DNA from: Herbiconiux sp. SALV-R1
GTDB taxonomy: Bacteria > Actinomycetota > Actinomycetes > Actinomycetales > Microbacteriaceae
Length of the DNA stretch: 64,000 nt
Assembly: GCF_013113715.1 (NCBI RefSeq)
Contig: NZ_CP053344.1
Span: forward strand, 2,914,001-2,978,000
Direction: 5' to 3'
Of this stretch, positions 26,091 through 34,027 are shown piece by piece. Numbering within the stretch: the first letter of the stretch is position 1; every line of letters starts with the position of its first letter. The position numbers were made by a program, and so were the translations under genes. Below the pieces are notes generated by a model. It had not been told where the DNA came from. It ran no database searches and saw nothing but the letters and a program-made list of their open reading frames with translations.

Positions 26091-26861
26091 ATGGAACGAC
26101 GAGACAGCCCAGCCGCCACCGCCGCCCACCCGGCCCTGGCGCAGCCCACGGTGGTGATCGTCCCCGGCATCGGCATGTCGCACCGCTACAGCAGCCGCCT
26201 CGCCGAGGAGATGGGACGCACGAGGGCCGTGCTGGCGCTCGACCTTCCGGGCTTCGCTGGCCACCGCTTGCCAGACGGCACCCTCCCCCCGCCCCAGCAG
26301 CTGACCGTGCCCGAACTCGCAGACGCCGTGCTGCGCGCCCTCGACGACCACGACGTCACCGAGGCGGTGCTCGTCGGCCACTCGATGGGTGCACAGATCG
26401 CCGCGGAGGCGGCCCGCCGCGAGAACCTCACCACAAGCGTCACCCCGCGCATCCGGGGCCTGGTGCTCGCCGCGCCCGTCGTCGACCCGAGTCGGCGCAG
26501 CGCGGCGCAACAGACCGCCGATTTGCTGCGCGACACCTTCGCCGAGACGCCCGCCGCGGTGGCGGTGATCGCCGCCGACTACCTGCGCACCCGACCGCGA
26601 CGCTTCGGCGCGGCGCTCCGACGGATGCTCGACTACCGCCTGGAGGAGACCATCGCCGACTGGAGAGGACCGGTTCTCGTGCTCCGCGGCAGCAACGACC
26701 CCATCGCCCGGCTCGAGTGGTGCGAACAGCTGACCCACCGCGCCGCCCGCGGCACCCTGGTCGAGCTCGAGGGCCCCGGCCACGTGCTGCAGCACACCGA
26801 CGCCCCTCGGGTGGCGCACGAGATCGAGGCGTTCATCGCCCGGCAGGTCGCCGGCGCGTGA
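26091..26861 (+). CDS. Alpha/beta hydrolase
   Basis: About 256 aa. Strand TVVIVPGIGMSH with oxyanion-hole glycine, nucleophile elbow VLVGHSMGAQIAA (Ser about 112), acid in LRGSNDPIARLEW, and catalytic His in LEGPGHVLQHTDAPR: a complete Ser-Asp-His triad. Substrate unknown; related enzymes are esterases or C-C hydrolases. Start uncertain: ATG 26091 has GGGGGCAGG about 9 nt upstream, whereas a TTG at 26019 would overlap the GNAT stop. The stop overlaps the next hydrolase gene (GTGA). Confidence 0.85.
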   Translation: MERRDSPAATAAHPALAQPTVVIVPGIGMSHRYSSRLAEEMGRTRAVLALDLPGFAGHRLPDGTLPPPQQLTVPELADAVLRALDDHDVTEAVLVGHSMGAQIAAEAARRENLTTSVTPRIRGLVLAAPVVDPSRRSAAQQTADLLRDTFAETPAAVAVIAADYLRTRPRRFGAALRRMLDYRLEETIADWRGPVLVLRGSNDPIARLEWCEQLTHRAARGTLVELEGPGHVLQHTDAPRVAHEIEAFIARQVAGA

Positions 26862-27547
26862 GCGGGCCCGTCAGCATCCGCGCCTTCGCCGAGGGCGTCA
26901 CCAAGGACTACGTGGTCGCCGCCGCCCTGCAGCTCGGCGGGTGGGCCTCGCGCATCGACCCCGCCCGCTACGCCACCGGCACCGAGCGCCCGTGCATCGC
27001 CCTGCCCGGCGTCTACGAGACCTGGCACTTCATGCGGCCCATGATCGAGGCGCTCCACCGTCGCGGCCACCCGGTTCACGTCGTCTCCGCGCTGCGCCGC
27101 AACCGGCGCCCCGTGGTCGACAGCGCCGAGCTCGTCGCCCGCTTCATCGCCGACCGCGGCCTCGACGACGTCTTCATCGCCGCCCACAGCAAGGGCGGGC
27201 TCATCGGCAAGTACGCCATGCTGAAGCTCGACCCCGACCACCGCCTCGTGCGCATGGTCGCCGTCGCGACCCCGTTCTCGGGCAGCCGCTACGCCCGCTG
27301 GGCACCGAACAGCACGCTGCGCGCGTTCCGGTCGGACGACCCCACCACGACCCTCCTCTCCTCCGAAGACCTCGTGAACGAGCGCATCGTCTCGGTCTTC
27401 AGCAGCTTCGACCCGATCGTGCCCGAGGGCAGCGAGCTGCCGGGCGCCCAGAACGTGCGGTTGCCCTCAGGCGGCCACTTCGACGTGCTGCGCGACCGCC
27501 GCGCGATCGACATCGTGACGGAGGAGGCGGCGCGGCCCGCCGCCTAG
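26858..27547 (+). CDS. Alpha/beta hydrolase, lipase/esterase-like
   Basis: 229 aa from the GTG at 26858 overlapping the previous stop by 4 bp, so the two hydrolases are made together. PCIALPGVYETWHFMRPMIEAL matches the first strand and helix; IAAHSKGGLIGKYAML is the nucleophile elbow in lipase style (HSKGG); later SSFDPIVPEG and LPSGGHFDVL give candidate Asp and His. It belongs to the lipase/esterase family with C-terminal triad; substrate unknown. Two coupled hydrolases behind a GNAT gene could act on one acyl substrate, but that is inference. Confidence 0.85.
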   Translation: MSGPVSIRAFAEGVTKDYVVAAALQLGGWASRIDPARYATGTERPCIALPGVYETWHFMRPMIEALHRRGHPVHVVSALRRNRRPVVDSAELVARFIADRGLDDVFIAAHSKGGLIGKYAMLKLDPDHRLVRMVAVATPFSGSRYARWAPNSTLRAFRSDDPTTTLLSSEDLVNERIVSVFSSFDPIVPEGSELPGAQNVRLPSGGHFDVLRDRRAIDIVTEEAARPAA

Positions 27548-27587
27548 TTGCGCGGCTCCCGGATGGCGGTCGCACCGGCCGCGCTTC

Positions 27588-28253
27588 TCAGACGTGCGCT
27601 CGGGCGGGAACCTCACGTGCGAGCAGGATCGCGACGGCGCCCAGCAGGGTTCCGCTGATCCGTCGCTGCCAGACGGTCCACGCGGGGCGGCGGGCCAGGA
27701 CGCCGGCGATCGAGGCAGCGCCCACGACGATGAGCGCGTTGACGGTCATGCTGATTCCGATCTGCAGCAGGCCGAGAGCGACGCCCTGGGTGAGCTGGTG
27801 GCCCCGGTGCGGGTCGATGAACTGAGGAATCAGTGTCAGGTACATGATGGCGGCCTTGGGGTTGAGCAGGTTGGTGACCAGGCCCATCCGGAACAGTCGC
27901 CGACCACTGTCCCGTGGCAGGTCACGAATCTCGAAGACGCCCGCGCCCCCGGGGCGCAGCGCCTTCCACGCGAGCCACCCCAGATAGGCCACGCCGGCGG
28001 CCTTCAGAGCGATGAAGAGCCACGGCACGGCGACGAACACCACCGCGAGTCCCGCGTTGGCCATCAGCATGTAGATCACGAAGCCGACGCCGGTGCCGGC
28101 GAGCGAGATCAGTCCGGCACGGCGACCTTGTCCGATGCTGCGAGAGGCGAGGTACATCATGTTCGGGCCGGGGGTGAGCACCATCGCCAGCGCAGCGGCT
28201 GTCATGCCGAGCGCAGCCTCGCCGGAGAGGGGGAACGTCTGGAGTGGAGTCAC
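27588..28253 (-). CDS. LysE/RhtB family exporter
   Basis: 221 aa, six predicted helices. Near the N-terminus MVLTPGPNMMYLASRSIGQGRRAG is the LysE-family signature (GPN and following motif); NLLNPKAAIMYLTLIPQF is the conserved NPK element. It would export amino acids or related metabolites. GTG 28253 is the start. It is divergent from a CGNR regulator with only 26 bp between the two starts, so both promoters overlap. Confidence 0.93.
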   Translation of the reverse strand: MTPLQTFPLSGEAALGMTAAALAMVLTPGPNMMYLASRSIGQGRRAGLISLAGTGVGFVIYMLMANAGLAVVFVAVPWLFIALKAAGVAYLGWLAWKALRPGGAGVFEIRDLPRDSGRRLFRMGLVTNLLNPKAAIMYLTLIPQFIDPHRGHQLTQGVALGLLQIGISMTVNALIVVGAASIAGVLARRPAWTVWQRRISGTLLGAVAILLAREVPARAHV

Positions 28254-28279
28254 AGCACCGAGCCTGCTGTAATGGCCTT

Positions 28280-28810
28280 ATGCATCTCAACCCTTACGGT
28301 GAGTACGCGGTGCTGCTGGCGCAGTCGTTGGCCGACGACTGGCCGGCCGACCGCGACGGCGTCGTCGATCGCACGCGCGAATACGGCATGACCATGCCCT
28401 TCCCGGAGCAGGCCGGTGACCACGACCGCTGCCGGAACGTCGTCGACCAGTGGCTGGCCGTCGTCGACGCCCCGGATGCCGACCATCGGGCCGCTCTGTT
28501 GAACGAGCAGATGGCGACGGTCTCGGCCTACCCTCGCCTCACGGATCACCACGGGGAGGGCTGGCACCTGCACTACCGGGACATCGACGACGACCTTCCC
28601 CTGGTGCTTCACTCGGTGTTCGCCGTCGGGACGGCGCTCCACCTGAGCACGCGAGGCATCGATCGCCTCGGGCGCTGCGCGTCGGCACCGTGCCGGAAGG
28701 TGATCGTCGACACCTCGCGCAACGGAACCCAACGATACTGTTCGCCTCGATGCGCCAGTCGTGACGCCGTCAGACGCCACCGTGCGCGAGCCACCGCTCG
28801 GGAGAGCTGA
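28280..28810 (+). CDS. CGNR zinc-finger transcription regulator
   Basis: 176 aa. An N-terminal ABATE-like stress-sensing domain and a C-terminal CGNR zinc finger: CASAPCRKVIVD, then RYCSPRCASRDAVRRHRAR, giving Cys pairs for zinc and a basic DNA-contacting helix. Divergent from the LysE exporter and likely its regulator. The start ATG 28280 is 6 nt after TGTAAT, compatible with leaderless expression. Stop at 28810, 5 bp before the GH16-like gene, which therefore may be co-transcribed. Confidence 0.88.
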   Translation: MHLNPYGEYAVLLAQSLADDWPADRDGVVDRTREYGMTMPFPEQAGDHDRCRNVVDQWLAVVDAPDADHRAALLNEQMATVSAYPRLTDHHGEGWHLHYRDIDDDLPLVLHSVFAVGTALHLSTRGIDRLGRCASAPCRKVIVDTSRNGTQRYCSPRCASRDAVRRHRARATARES

Positions 28811-28815
28811 TCGTC

Positions 28816-29598
28816 ATGCCGTCTTCGCCGGAGAGCCTTCCTCCTGCCCCGAACCGCGCCCCCGACTTCGACGACGACTTCAGCGGCGGTGGGGCGCCCG
28901 ACCCGCGGCGCTGGGTGGCCGCCTACCTCCCGCACTGGACCACTCCCGACCGAGCTCGCGCCCGCTTCGAGACCGTGACGACCGGCCTCCAGCTGCGCAT
29001 CGACGCCGACCAGCCCGACTGGCGCCCCGAAGACTCCCCGCTCCGGGTCTCGAACCTCCAGACGGGCCTCTTCTCGGGCCCGGTCGGCTCCCCGCGGGGC
29101 ACGCACCGCCACCGCGCCGACCTCACCGTGCGCACCGAGACACCCCTCGAGTTGCTCTTCGCACCCTCCCGGGGCCGGGTCGAGGTCACCGTCTCCGCCA
29201 GCCGGGATCCCGGATGCATGACCGCGGCCTGGCTCGTCGGCACCGAGCACCGCTCCCCCTCCGAATCGGGCGAGATCTGCCTGTTCGAGATCGACGCCGA
29301 GGCCGTCGGCGAGACCACCACGGCCGCCCGCACGGGCGTCAAGGCGCACCACGACCCCGCCCTCACGACCGACATGGCCGAGGTCGAGATCCCGCTCGAT
29401 GCTTCCCAACCCCACACCTGGACGGCGATCTGGGGCGACGGCGTCACGCTCATCGGATGCGAGGGCCGGGTCGTGCGCCGCATCGCCCGGTGCCCCGACT
29501 ACCCGCTGTTCCTCATGATCGACCTCTTCGAGACAGCACCACCCGGCGGCTCCTACCCCAAGTCGGCCACCGTGCATCGCGTGCGCGCCTGGCACTGA
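28816..29598 (+). CDS. GH16-like concanavalin-fold protein with altered active site
   Basis: 260 aa, no signal peptide. Beta-jelly-roll features of family 16 glycosidases: FDDDFSGGGAPDPRRW at the start, a substrate-loop region, and the motif GEICLFEID (about 152-160) where GH16 has E-x-D-x-x-E. Here the two Glu are kept but the middle Asp is Cys, and residues around it differ. Later PHTWTAIWGDGVTLIGCEG and YPLFLMIDLFE match the usual C-terminal strands. It may bind rather than cut glycans, or be catalytically altered. GGAGAG is about 10 nt upstream of the ATG. Upstream of the glycosyltransferase genes and likely connected to them. Confidence 0.7.
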   Translation: MPSSPESLPPAPNRAPDFDDDFSGGGAPDPRRWVAAYLPHWTTPDRARARFETVTTGLQLRIDADQPDWRPEDSPLRVSNLQTGLFSGPVGSPRGTHRHRADLTVRTETPLELLFAPSRGRVEVTVSASRDPGCMTAAWLVGTEHRSPSESGEICLFEIDAEAVGETTTAARTGVKAHHDPALTTDMAEVEIPLDASQPHTWTAIWGDGVTLIGCEGRVVRRIARCPDYPLFLMIDLFETAPPGGSYPKSATVHRVRAWH

Positions 29599-29717
29599 CC
29601 CGGGAACGGATGCGCGGCCCGCGAACGAGCAGGCGCGCGAGCGACCGACAAGCATGCCACGATGATTCGCCTTGTCAAGGCCGGTGCGAAGAGCGGGGAG
29701 CACCGTTCACTGGGAGA

Positions 29718-30890
29718 GTGACCGATACTGCCCGCCGAGCCCCCGCATCCGTTCTTCTCGACCGCGCGAGCGAGCCCGGGAGTTCCACGATCAGGGTCGC
29801 GTCGGTGCCCGCCGGTCACGTGTACGTGCGGCACCTGAGCCCGATCGGGGATGCGACGGCAACCGACCCCGTGCGCCGCCTGTCCGACCCCGACCCCGAC
29901 GACCCCCGCCGCTCGGCGGTCGAGCGCTGGTGGCCCCCGGCCATGCTGCAGGCGGAGTGGGTCGACGAGCACGCCGACGAGTTCGACGTCTTCCACCTGC
30001 AGTTCGGCTTCGACGCCCGCACCCCCGACGAGCTGCGCGAGCTGACGGATGCGCTCCGCCGCCACCGCAAGCCCTTCGTCTACACGGTGCACGACCTTCG
30101 CAACCCGCACCACCCCGACCGCCGCGAGCACGACGCCCAGCTCGACGTGCTCGTGCCGGCCGCCGACGCCCTGGTCACGCTGACGCCGGGGGCCGCCGCC
30201 GAGATCGAGCGGCGCTGGGGCCGCCGCGCGACCGTGCTGCCGCATCCGCACGTCGTCGAACTCGACACGCTGCGCCAGCGCCAGGACCGCCCGCCGAAGC
30301 TCGAGGCGCCCGCCTCGCCCGAGGGCCTCCGGCCGGTGCGGGTGGGCGTGCACGTGAAGAGCCTGCGCGCCAGCATGAACCCGGGCCCCGTGATCGAGAC
30401 GCTGGTGCGGGCCCTCGAGGGCCTTCCGGGCGCGGTGCTGCAGGTCGACGGCCACTCCGACGTGCTCGACGAGGGCGGCTCCCGCTACGACGCCGAGCTG
30501 GCGGGTCTGCTGCGCCGGCACGCCGAGGAGGGCGCGCTCGAGCTCCACGTCCACGACTTCTTCACCGACGACGAACTGTGGGCCTATCTCGACTCACTCG
30601 ACGTCTCGGTGCTGCCCTACCGTTTCGGCACCCACTCGGGCTGGCTCGAGGCCTGCCGCGACCTCGGCACCGCCGTCGTCGCGCCCGACTGCGGCTACTA
30701 CGCCGACCAGGGCCCCGTGCACTCGTACCACCACGACGAATCGGGCCTCGACGAGCAGTCGCTCGCGCGGGCCGTGCGCGCCGCCGCGAGCGAACCGCCT
30801 CCCCAGCCCGAGAATCCGGATGCTCGTGCACGTCAGCGAGAGACCGTCGCCACCACCCATCTCGCCCTGTACCGCGGACTTCTGTCGTGA
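29718..30890 (+). CDS. Glycosyltransferase, GT-B fold
   Basis: 390 aa from GTG 29718. N-terminal domain: VPAGHVYVRHLSPIG, FDVFHLQFGFDART, FVYTVHDLRNPHHPD, ALVTLTPGAAAEIERRWG; C-terminal Rossmann half: GVHVKSLRASMNPGPVIETLVRAL, LHVHDFFTDDELWAYLDSLDVSVLPYRFGTHSGWLEACRDLGTAVVAPDCGYY. This is GT4-like topology with an atypical nucleotide-sugar site. Donor and acceptor are unknown. The stop overlaps the next gene (GTGA), making it the first of five coupled genes. Confidence 0.85.
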   Translation: MTDTARRAPASVLLDRASEPGSSTIRVASVPAGHVYVRHLSPIGDATATDPVRRLSDPDPDDPRRSAVERWWPPAMLQAEWVDEHADEFDVFHLQFGFDARTPDELRELTDALRRHRKPFVYTVHDLRNPHHPDRREHDAQLDVLVPAADALVTLTPGAAAEIERRWGRRATVLPHPHVVELDTLRQRQDRPPKLEAPASPEGLRPVRVGVHVKSLRASMNPGPVIETLVRALEGLPGAVLQVDGHSDVLDEGGSRYDAELAGLLRRHAEEGALELHVHDFFTDDELWAYLDSLDVSVLPYRFGTHSGWLEACRDLGTAVVAPDCGYYADQGPVHSYHHDESGLDEQSLARAVRAAASEPPPQPENPDARARQRETVATTHLALYRGLLS

Positions 30891-31960
30891 GGGGGCTGCG
30901 GGTCTGCCTCATCGCCTCGAGTCGTTTCCCCATCGCCGAACCCTTCGCGGGCGGCCTCGAAGCCCACACCCATACCCTCGCCCGCGAGCTCACCGCCCGC
31001 GGCCACGAGGTGACCCTGTTCGCCTCGCCCGGCACCGATCCGGCGCTGTCGGCGACGACGCTGCCCGTGCATCCGTTCAGCTCGTCGGAGACGGCGCGCT
31101 CCGACGTGGCCGCACCACCCGAGCACTTCATGCAGGAGCACCACGCCTACCTCGGCCTCATGCTCGAGCTCGCCCGCTCGGGTGGCTCGCGCTTCGACGT
31201 GGTGCACAACAACAGCCTCCACCATCTGCCCGTGGCGATGTCGGAGACCCTCTCCATCCCGGTGGTGACGACGCTGCACACCCCGCCGACGCCGTGGCTG
31301 GAGTCGGCGATGCGGCTCACGCCGTCGGCGCGCTGCGTGGCGGTGAGCAGGTTCACGGCGCGGCAGTGGCGCGGCAGCACGTCGGCGGCGGTGATCTTGA
31401 ACGGGGTCGACACGGCGCGCTGGCGTCAGGGGCCGGGCGGCGACGCGGCGATCTGGTTCGGGCGACTCGTGGCCGAGAAGGCCCCGCATCTCGCGATCGC
31501 GGCGGCCAAGCTCGCGGGGCTGCGGCTCGACCTCGCGGGGCCGGTGTTCGACCGCGCCTACTTCACCGAGCACATCGAGCCGCATCTCGACGACCGCATC
31601 CGCTACCTCGGTCACCTCGGGTCGCGTGAGCTGGCGCACCACGTCGGGCGGGCCGCCGTGACCGCGGTCACCCCGACCTGGGAGGAGCCGTACGGATTGG
31701 TGGCCGCGGAGTCGATGTCGACCGGCACACCCGTGGCGGCGTTCGCCCGCGGCGCGCTGCCCGAGATCGTCTCGCCCGACAGCGGTCGGCTCGCCGCACC
31801 CGACGACGTCGACTCGCTCGCCGCCGCCCTGGTCGAGGCGTCGGCGCTTCCCCGAGACGCGGTGCGCCGGCACGCGCTGCGCACCTGCTCGATCGGCGCG
31901 ATGGTGGAGCGCTATGAGATGCTCTACGAGGAGTCGATCGCCCTGGAGCGCGCCGCATGA
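30887..31960 (+). CDS. Glycosyltransferase family 4
   Basis: 357 aa. Nucleotide-sugar GT-B enzyme with CLIASSRFPIAEPFAGGLEAHTHTLARELTARGH (donor-side glycine loop), VVHNNSLHHLP, VVTTLHTPPTP, VILNGVDTARW and the acceptor/donor motif EEPYGLVAAESMSTGTPVAAFARGALPEIV with the E-x7-E core. Donor sugar unknown. GTG at 30887 overlaps the preceding stop; its own TGA (31958-31960) overlaps a 6-codon mini-ORF that leads to the next glycosyltransferase. Confidence 0.94.
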   Translation: MRGLRVCLIASSRFPIAEPFAGGLEAHTHTLARELTARGHEVTLFASPGTDPALSATTLPVHPFSSSETARSDVAAPPEHFMQEHHAYLGLMLELARSGGSRFDVVHNNSLHHLPVAMSETLSIPVVTTLHTPPTPWLESAMRLTPSARCVAVSRFTARQWRGSTSAAVILNGVDTARWRQGPGGDAAIWFGRLVAEKAPHLAIAAAKLAGLRLDLAGPVFDRAYFTEHIEPHLDDRIRYLGHLGSRELAHHVGRAAVTAVTPTWEEPYGLVAAESMSTGTPVAAFARGALPEIVSPDSGRLAAPDDVDSLAAALVEASALPRDAVRRHALRTCSIGAMVERYEMLYEESIALERAA

Positions 31961-31985
31961 TCGGGTACGCCGCATGATCGGGTAC
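31952..31985. repeat. 17-bp tandem duplication creating a coupling mini-ORF
   Basis: GCCGCATGATCGGGTAC occurs twice back to back (31952-31968 and 31969-31985). The first ATG (31957) opens MIGYAA and stops at 31975-31977, a TGA that overlaps the true start ATG at 31974. So the duplication inserted a mini-ORF but kept the ATGA chain. Confidence 0.85.
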
Positions 31986-33188
31986 TACGTGCACCACGTG
32001 GGTCAGGGGCACGCCGTGCGCGCCACGGCCATCGCCGCCCACCTCGACGAGCCCGTCACCGGCCTGTCGTCGCTGCCCAAACCGGCCGGCTGGCGGGGCC
32101 CGTGGGTGCAGCTGCCGCTCGACGACACCGAGCCGGTCGACCGGTCGACGACGGATGCGGACGGCCGGCTGCACTGGGTTCCGTTGCGGCACGAGGGGTT
32201 GCGCAAGCGCATGGCGCGCATCGCGGCGTGGATCGATCGCGCGGGCCCGTCGGCCCTCGTCTCCGACGTCTCGGTCGAGGTCGCGCTCCTGGCGCGGTTG
32301 CACGGGGTGCCGGTGGTGTCGTTCGCCCTGCCCGGGCGGCGCGACGACGAGGCGCACCGGCTGGGGTTCGCGGCGTCGAGCCTGGTGCTCTCGGCCTGGC
32401 CGGCGGAGGCGGAAGGGATGCTCGACGGGCTCGACGAGGCGGCGCGGTCGCGGCACGTGCCGGTCGGGGCCATCTCGCGCTTCGCGACGGCAGCAGGGAA
32501 GCACGCCCGGCCGTTCCAGTCGGCGGCTCCGAAGCGGCGGCCGCGCGTGCTCGTGCTGAACGGTCGCGGTGGAGGCGGGGTCTCCGACGACGCGCTCGAG
32601 CGCGCCCGCCGCGCGGCGCCCGGGTGGGACTGGACCCTCGTCGGCGGCGAGGCGTCGTGGGTCGACGACCCATGGCCGCTGCTGCGCCGCACCGACGTCG
32701 TGGTGACCCACGCGGGGCAGGGCGCGATCGCCGACGTGTCGGCGGCGCGCCGCCCGGCCGTCGTCATCCCGCAGAACCGCCCCCACGACGAGCAGCGGCA
32801 CACGGCTGCCGTGCTCGCGGCGGGCGAGTGGCCCGCCGTGGTCACCGACTCCTTCGACACCGCCGACTGGGGCGAGCTGCTCACCGAGGCGTGCGAGCGC
32901 GACGGTGCCGCCTGGCGCACCTGGAACGACGGCCGGGGCGCCGCGCGCGCGGCGGCCGCGATCGCGACCGTCGCGTCGGGCGGGCAGGCCGTCGCGAGCG
33001 CTCACGACGCCGGGAGCGACAGCGCACGCGCAGCGGGTGCCGAGCGCGCAGCGGGTGCCGGGCGCGTCGCCACACGCGCAGCCGGTGCCGAGCGCGACGC
33101 CGCACCCGCAGCCGGTGCCGAGCGCGCACCGGGTCCCGCCGGGCCCTCCGACCCCTCCCCCGAGCCACCTGTGGAGATCGCGTCATGA
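31974..33188 (+). CDS. Glycosyltransferase (GT28/MurG-like)
   Basis: 404 aa. N-terminal GYYVHHVGQGHAVRATAIAAHL is the MurG/GT28-type glycine motif; the C-terminal domain carries VLVLNGRGGGG, VVVTHAGQGAIADVSAARRPAVVIPQNRPHDEQ, the donor-binding region of UDP-sugar GT28 enzymes. Predicted UDP-sugar transferase; substrate unknown. From about residue 342 a low-complexity Ala/Glu/Arg/Pro tail repeats RAAGAER-like units to the end. The true ATG is 31974, the second in a 17-bp duplication. The stop overlaps the next gene (ATGA). Confidence 0.88.
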   Translation: MIGYYVHHVGQGHAVRATAIAAHLDEPVTGLSSLPKPAGWRGPWVQLPLDDTEPVDRSTTDADGRLHWVPLRHEGLRKRMARIAAWIDRAGPSALVSDVSVEVALLARLHGVPVVSFALPGRRDDEAHRLGFAASSLVLSAWPAEAEGMLDGLDEAARSRHVPVGAISRFATAAGKHARPFQSAAPKRRPRVLVLNGRGGGGVSDDALERARRAAPGWDWTLVGGEASWVDDPWPLLRRTDVVVTHAGQGAIADVSAARRPAVVIPQNRPHDEQRHTAAVLAAGEWPAVVTDSFDTADWGELLTEACERDGAAWRTWNDGRGAARAAAAIATVASGGQAVASAHDAGSDSARAAGAERAAGAGRVATRAAGAERDAAPAAGAERAPGPAGPSDPSPEPPVEIAS

Positions 33189-34027
33189 CCCGCACCGCCG
33201 TCATCACCGTGGTGCGGGGGCGCCACGACCACCTCACCCTGCAGCGCGAGGCGCTCGCCCGGCCGGGTGCGCATCCGCTGCTGCACGTGGTGGTCGCCAT
33301 GGGCGACCCGGGGCTCGAGGCGCTGCCGGCGCTCGACCACCCCGATGTCGTCGTGAGGCACGTGCCCGCGGGCCGCACGCTGCCGCTCGCCCGCGCCCGC
33401 AACGTGGGCGCCGCCACCGCGGCCCTGCACGGCGCCTCGACCTTCGTGTTCCTCGACGTCGACTGCGTTCCCGCCCCGGGTGCGGTGGAGGCGTACGCGG
33501 CGGCAGCCGAGCATCCGGCCACCGCAGACCGGCTGCTCTGCGGCCCGGTCACCTACCTCCCGGCGCCGGGGCCCGGCGGCTATCGTCTCGACGAGCTGCC
33601 CGCCCTCGACAGCCCGCATGCCGCCAGGCCCGCCCCGGCACCAGGAGAGGTGCAGCTCGGCGGGCCGCACGAGCTGTTCTGGTCGCTCTCGTTCGCTCTC
33701 ACCCACGAGGTGTGGCAGCGCCTCGGCGGCTTCCACGAGGGCTACTCGGGCTACGGCGGCGAAGACACCGACGTCGCCTTCACGGCACGGATGCGCGGCG
33801 TCGAGCTCGCCTGGATCGGCTCCGCCCGCGCGTACCACCAGCACCATCCCGTGCAGAGTCCACCGGTCGAGCACCTCGACGACATCCTGCGCAACGCCCG
33901 CACCTTCCATGAGCGCTGGGGCAGCTGGCCGATGCAGGGCTGGCTCGACCAGTTCGAACGTGCCGGGCTCGTGCAGCGCGACGCCGACGGGTATCGGCGG
34001 CGGCCCGTCGTCTCCGACGCCGCGTGA
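33185..34027 (+). CDS. Glycosyltransferase family 2 (galactosyltransferase-like)
   Basis: 280 aa GT-A fold. RTLPLARARNVGAATAAL, then FVFLDVDCVPAPGAV with the DxD metal site, and the Glyco_transf_7C-like segment FALTHEVWQRLGGFHEGYSGYGGEDTDVAFTAR (catalytic base E/D in GGEDTD). The family contains galactosyltransferases; donor unassigned here. ATG 33185 overlaps the GT28 stop; GTG of the ATP-grasp gene overlaps its own stop. Confidence 0.93.
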   Translation: MTRTAVITVVRGRHDHLTLQREALARPGAHPLLHVVVAMGDPGLEALPALDHPDVVVRHVPAGRTLPLARARNVGAATAALHGASTFVFLDVDCVPAPGAVEAYAAAAEHPATADRLLCGPVTYLPAPGPGGYRLDELPALDSPHAARPAPAPGEVQLGGPHELFWSLSFALTHEVWQRLGGFHEGYSGYGGEDTDVAFTARMRGVELAWIGSARAYHQHHPVQSPPVEHLDDILRNARTFHERWGSWPMQGWLDQFERAGLVQRDADGYRRRPVVSDAA

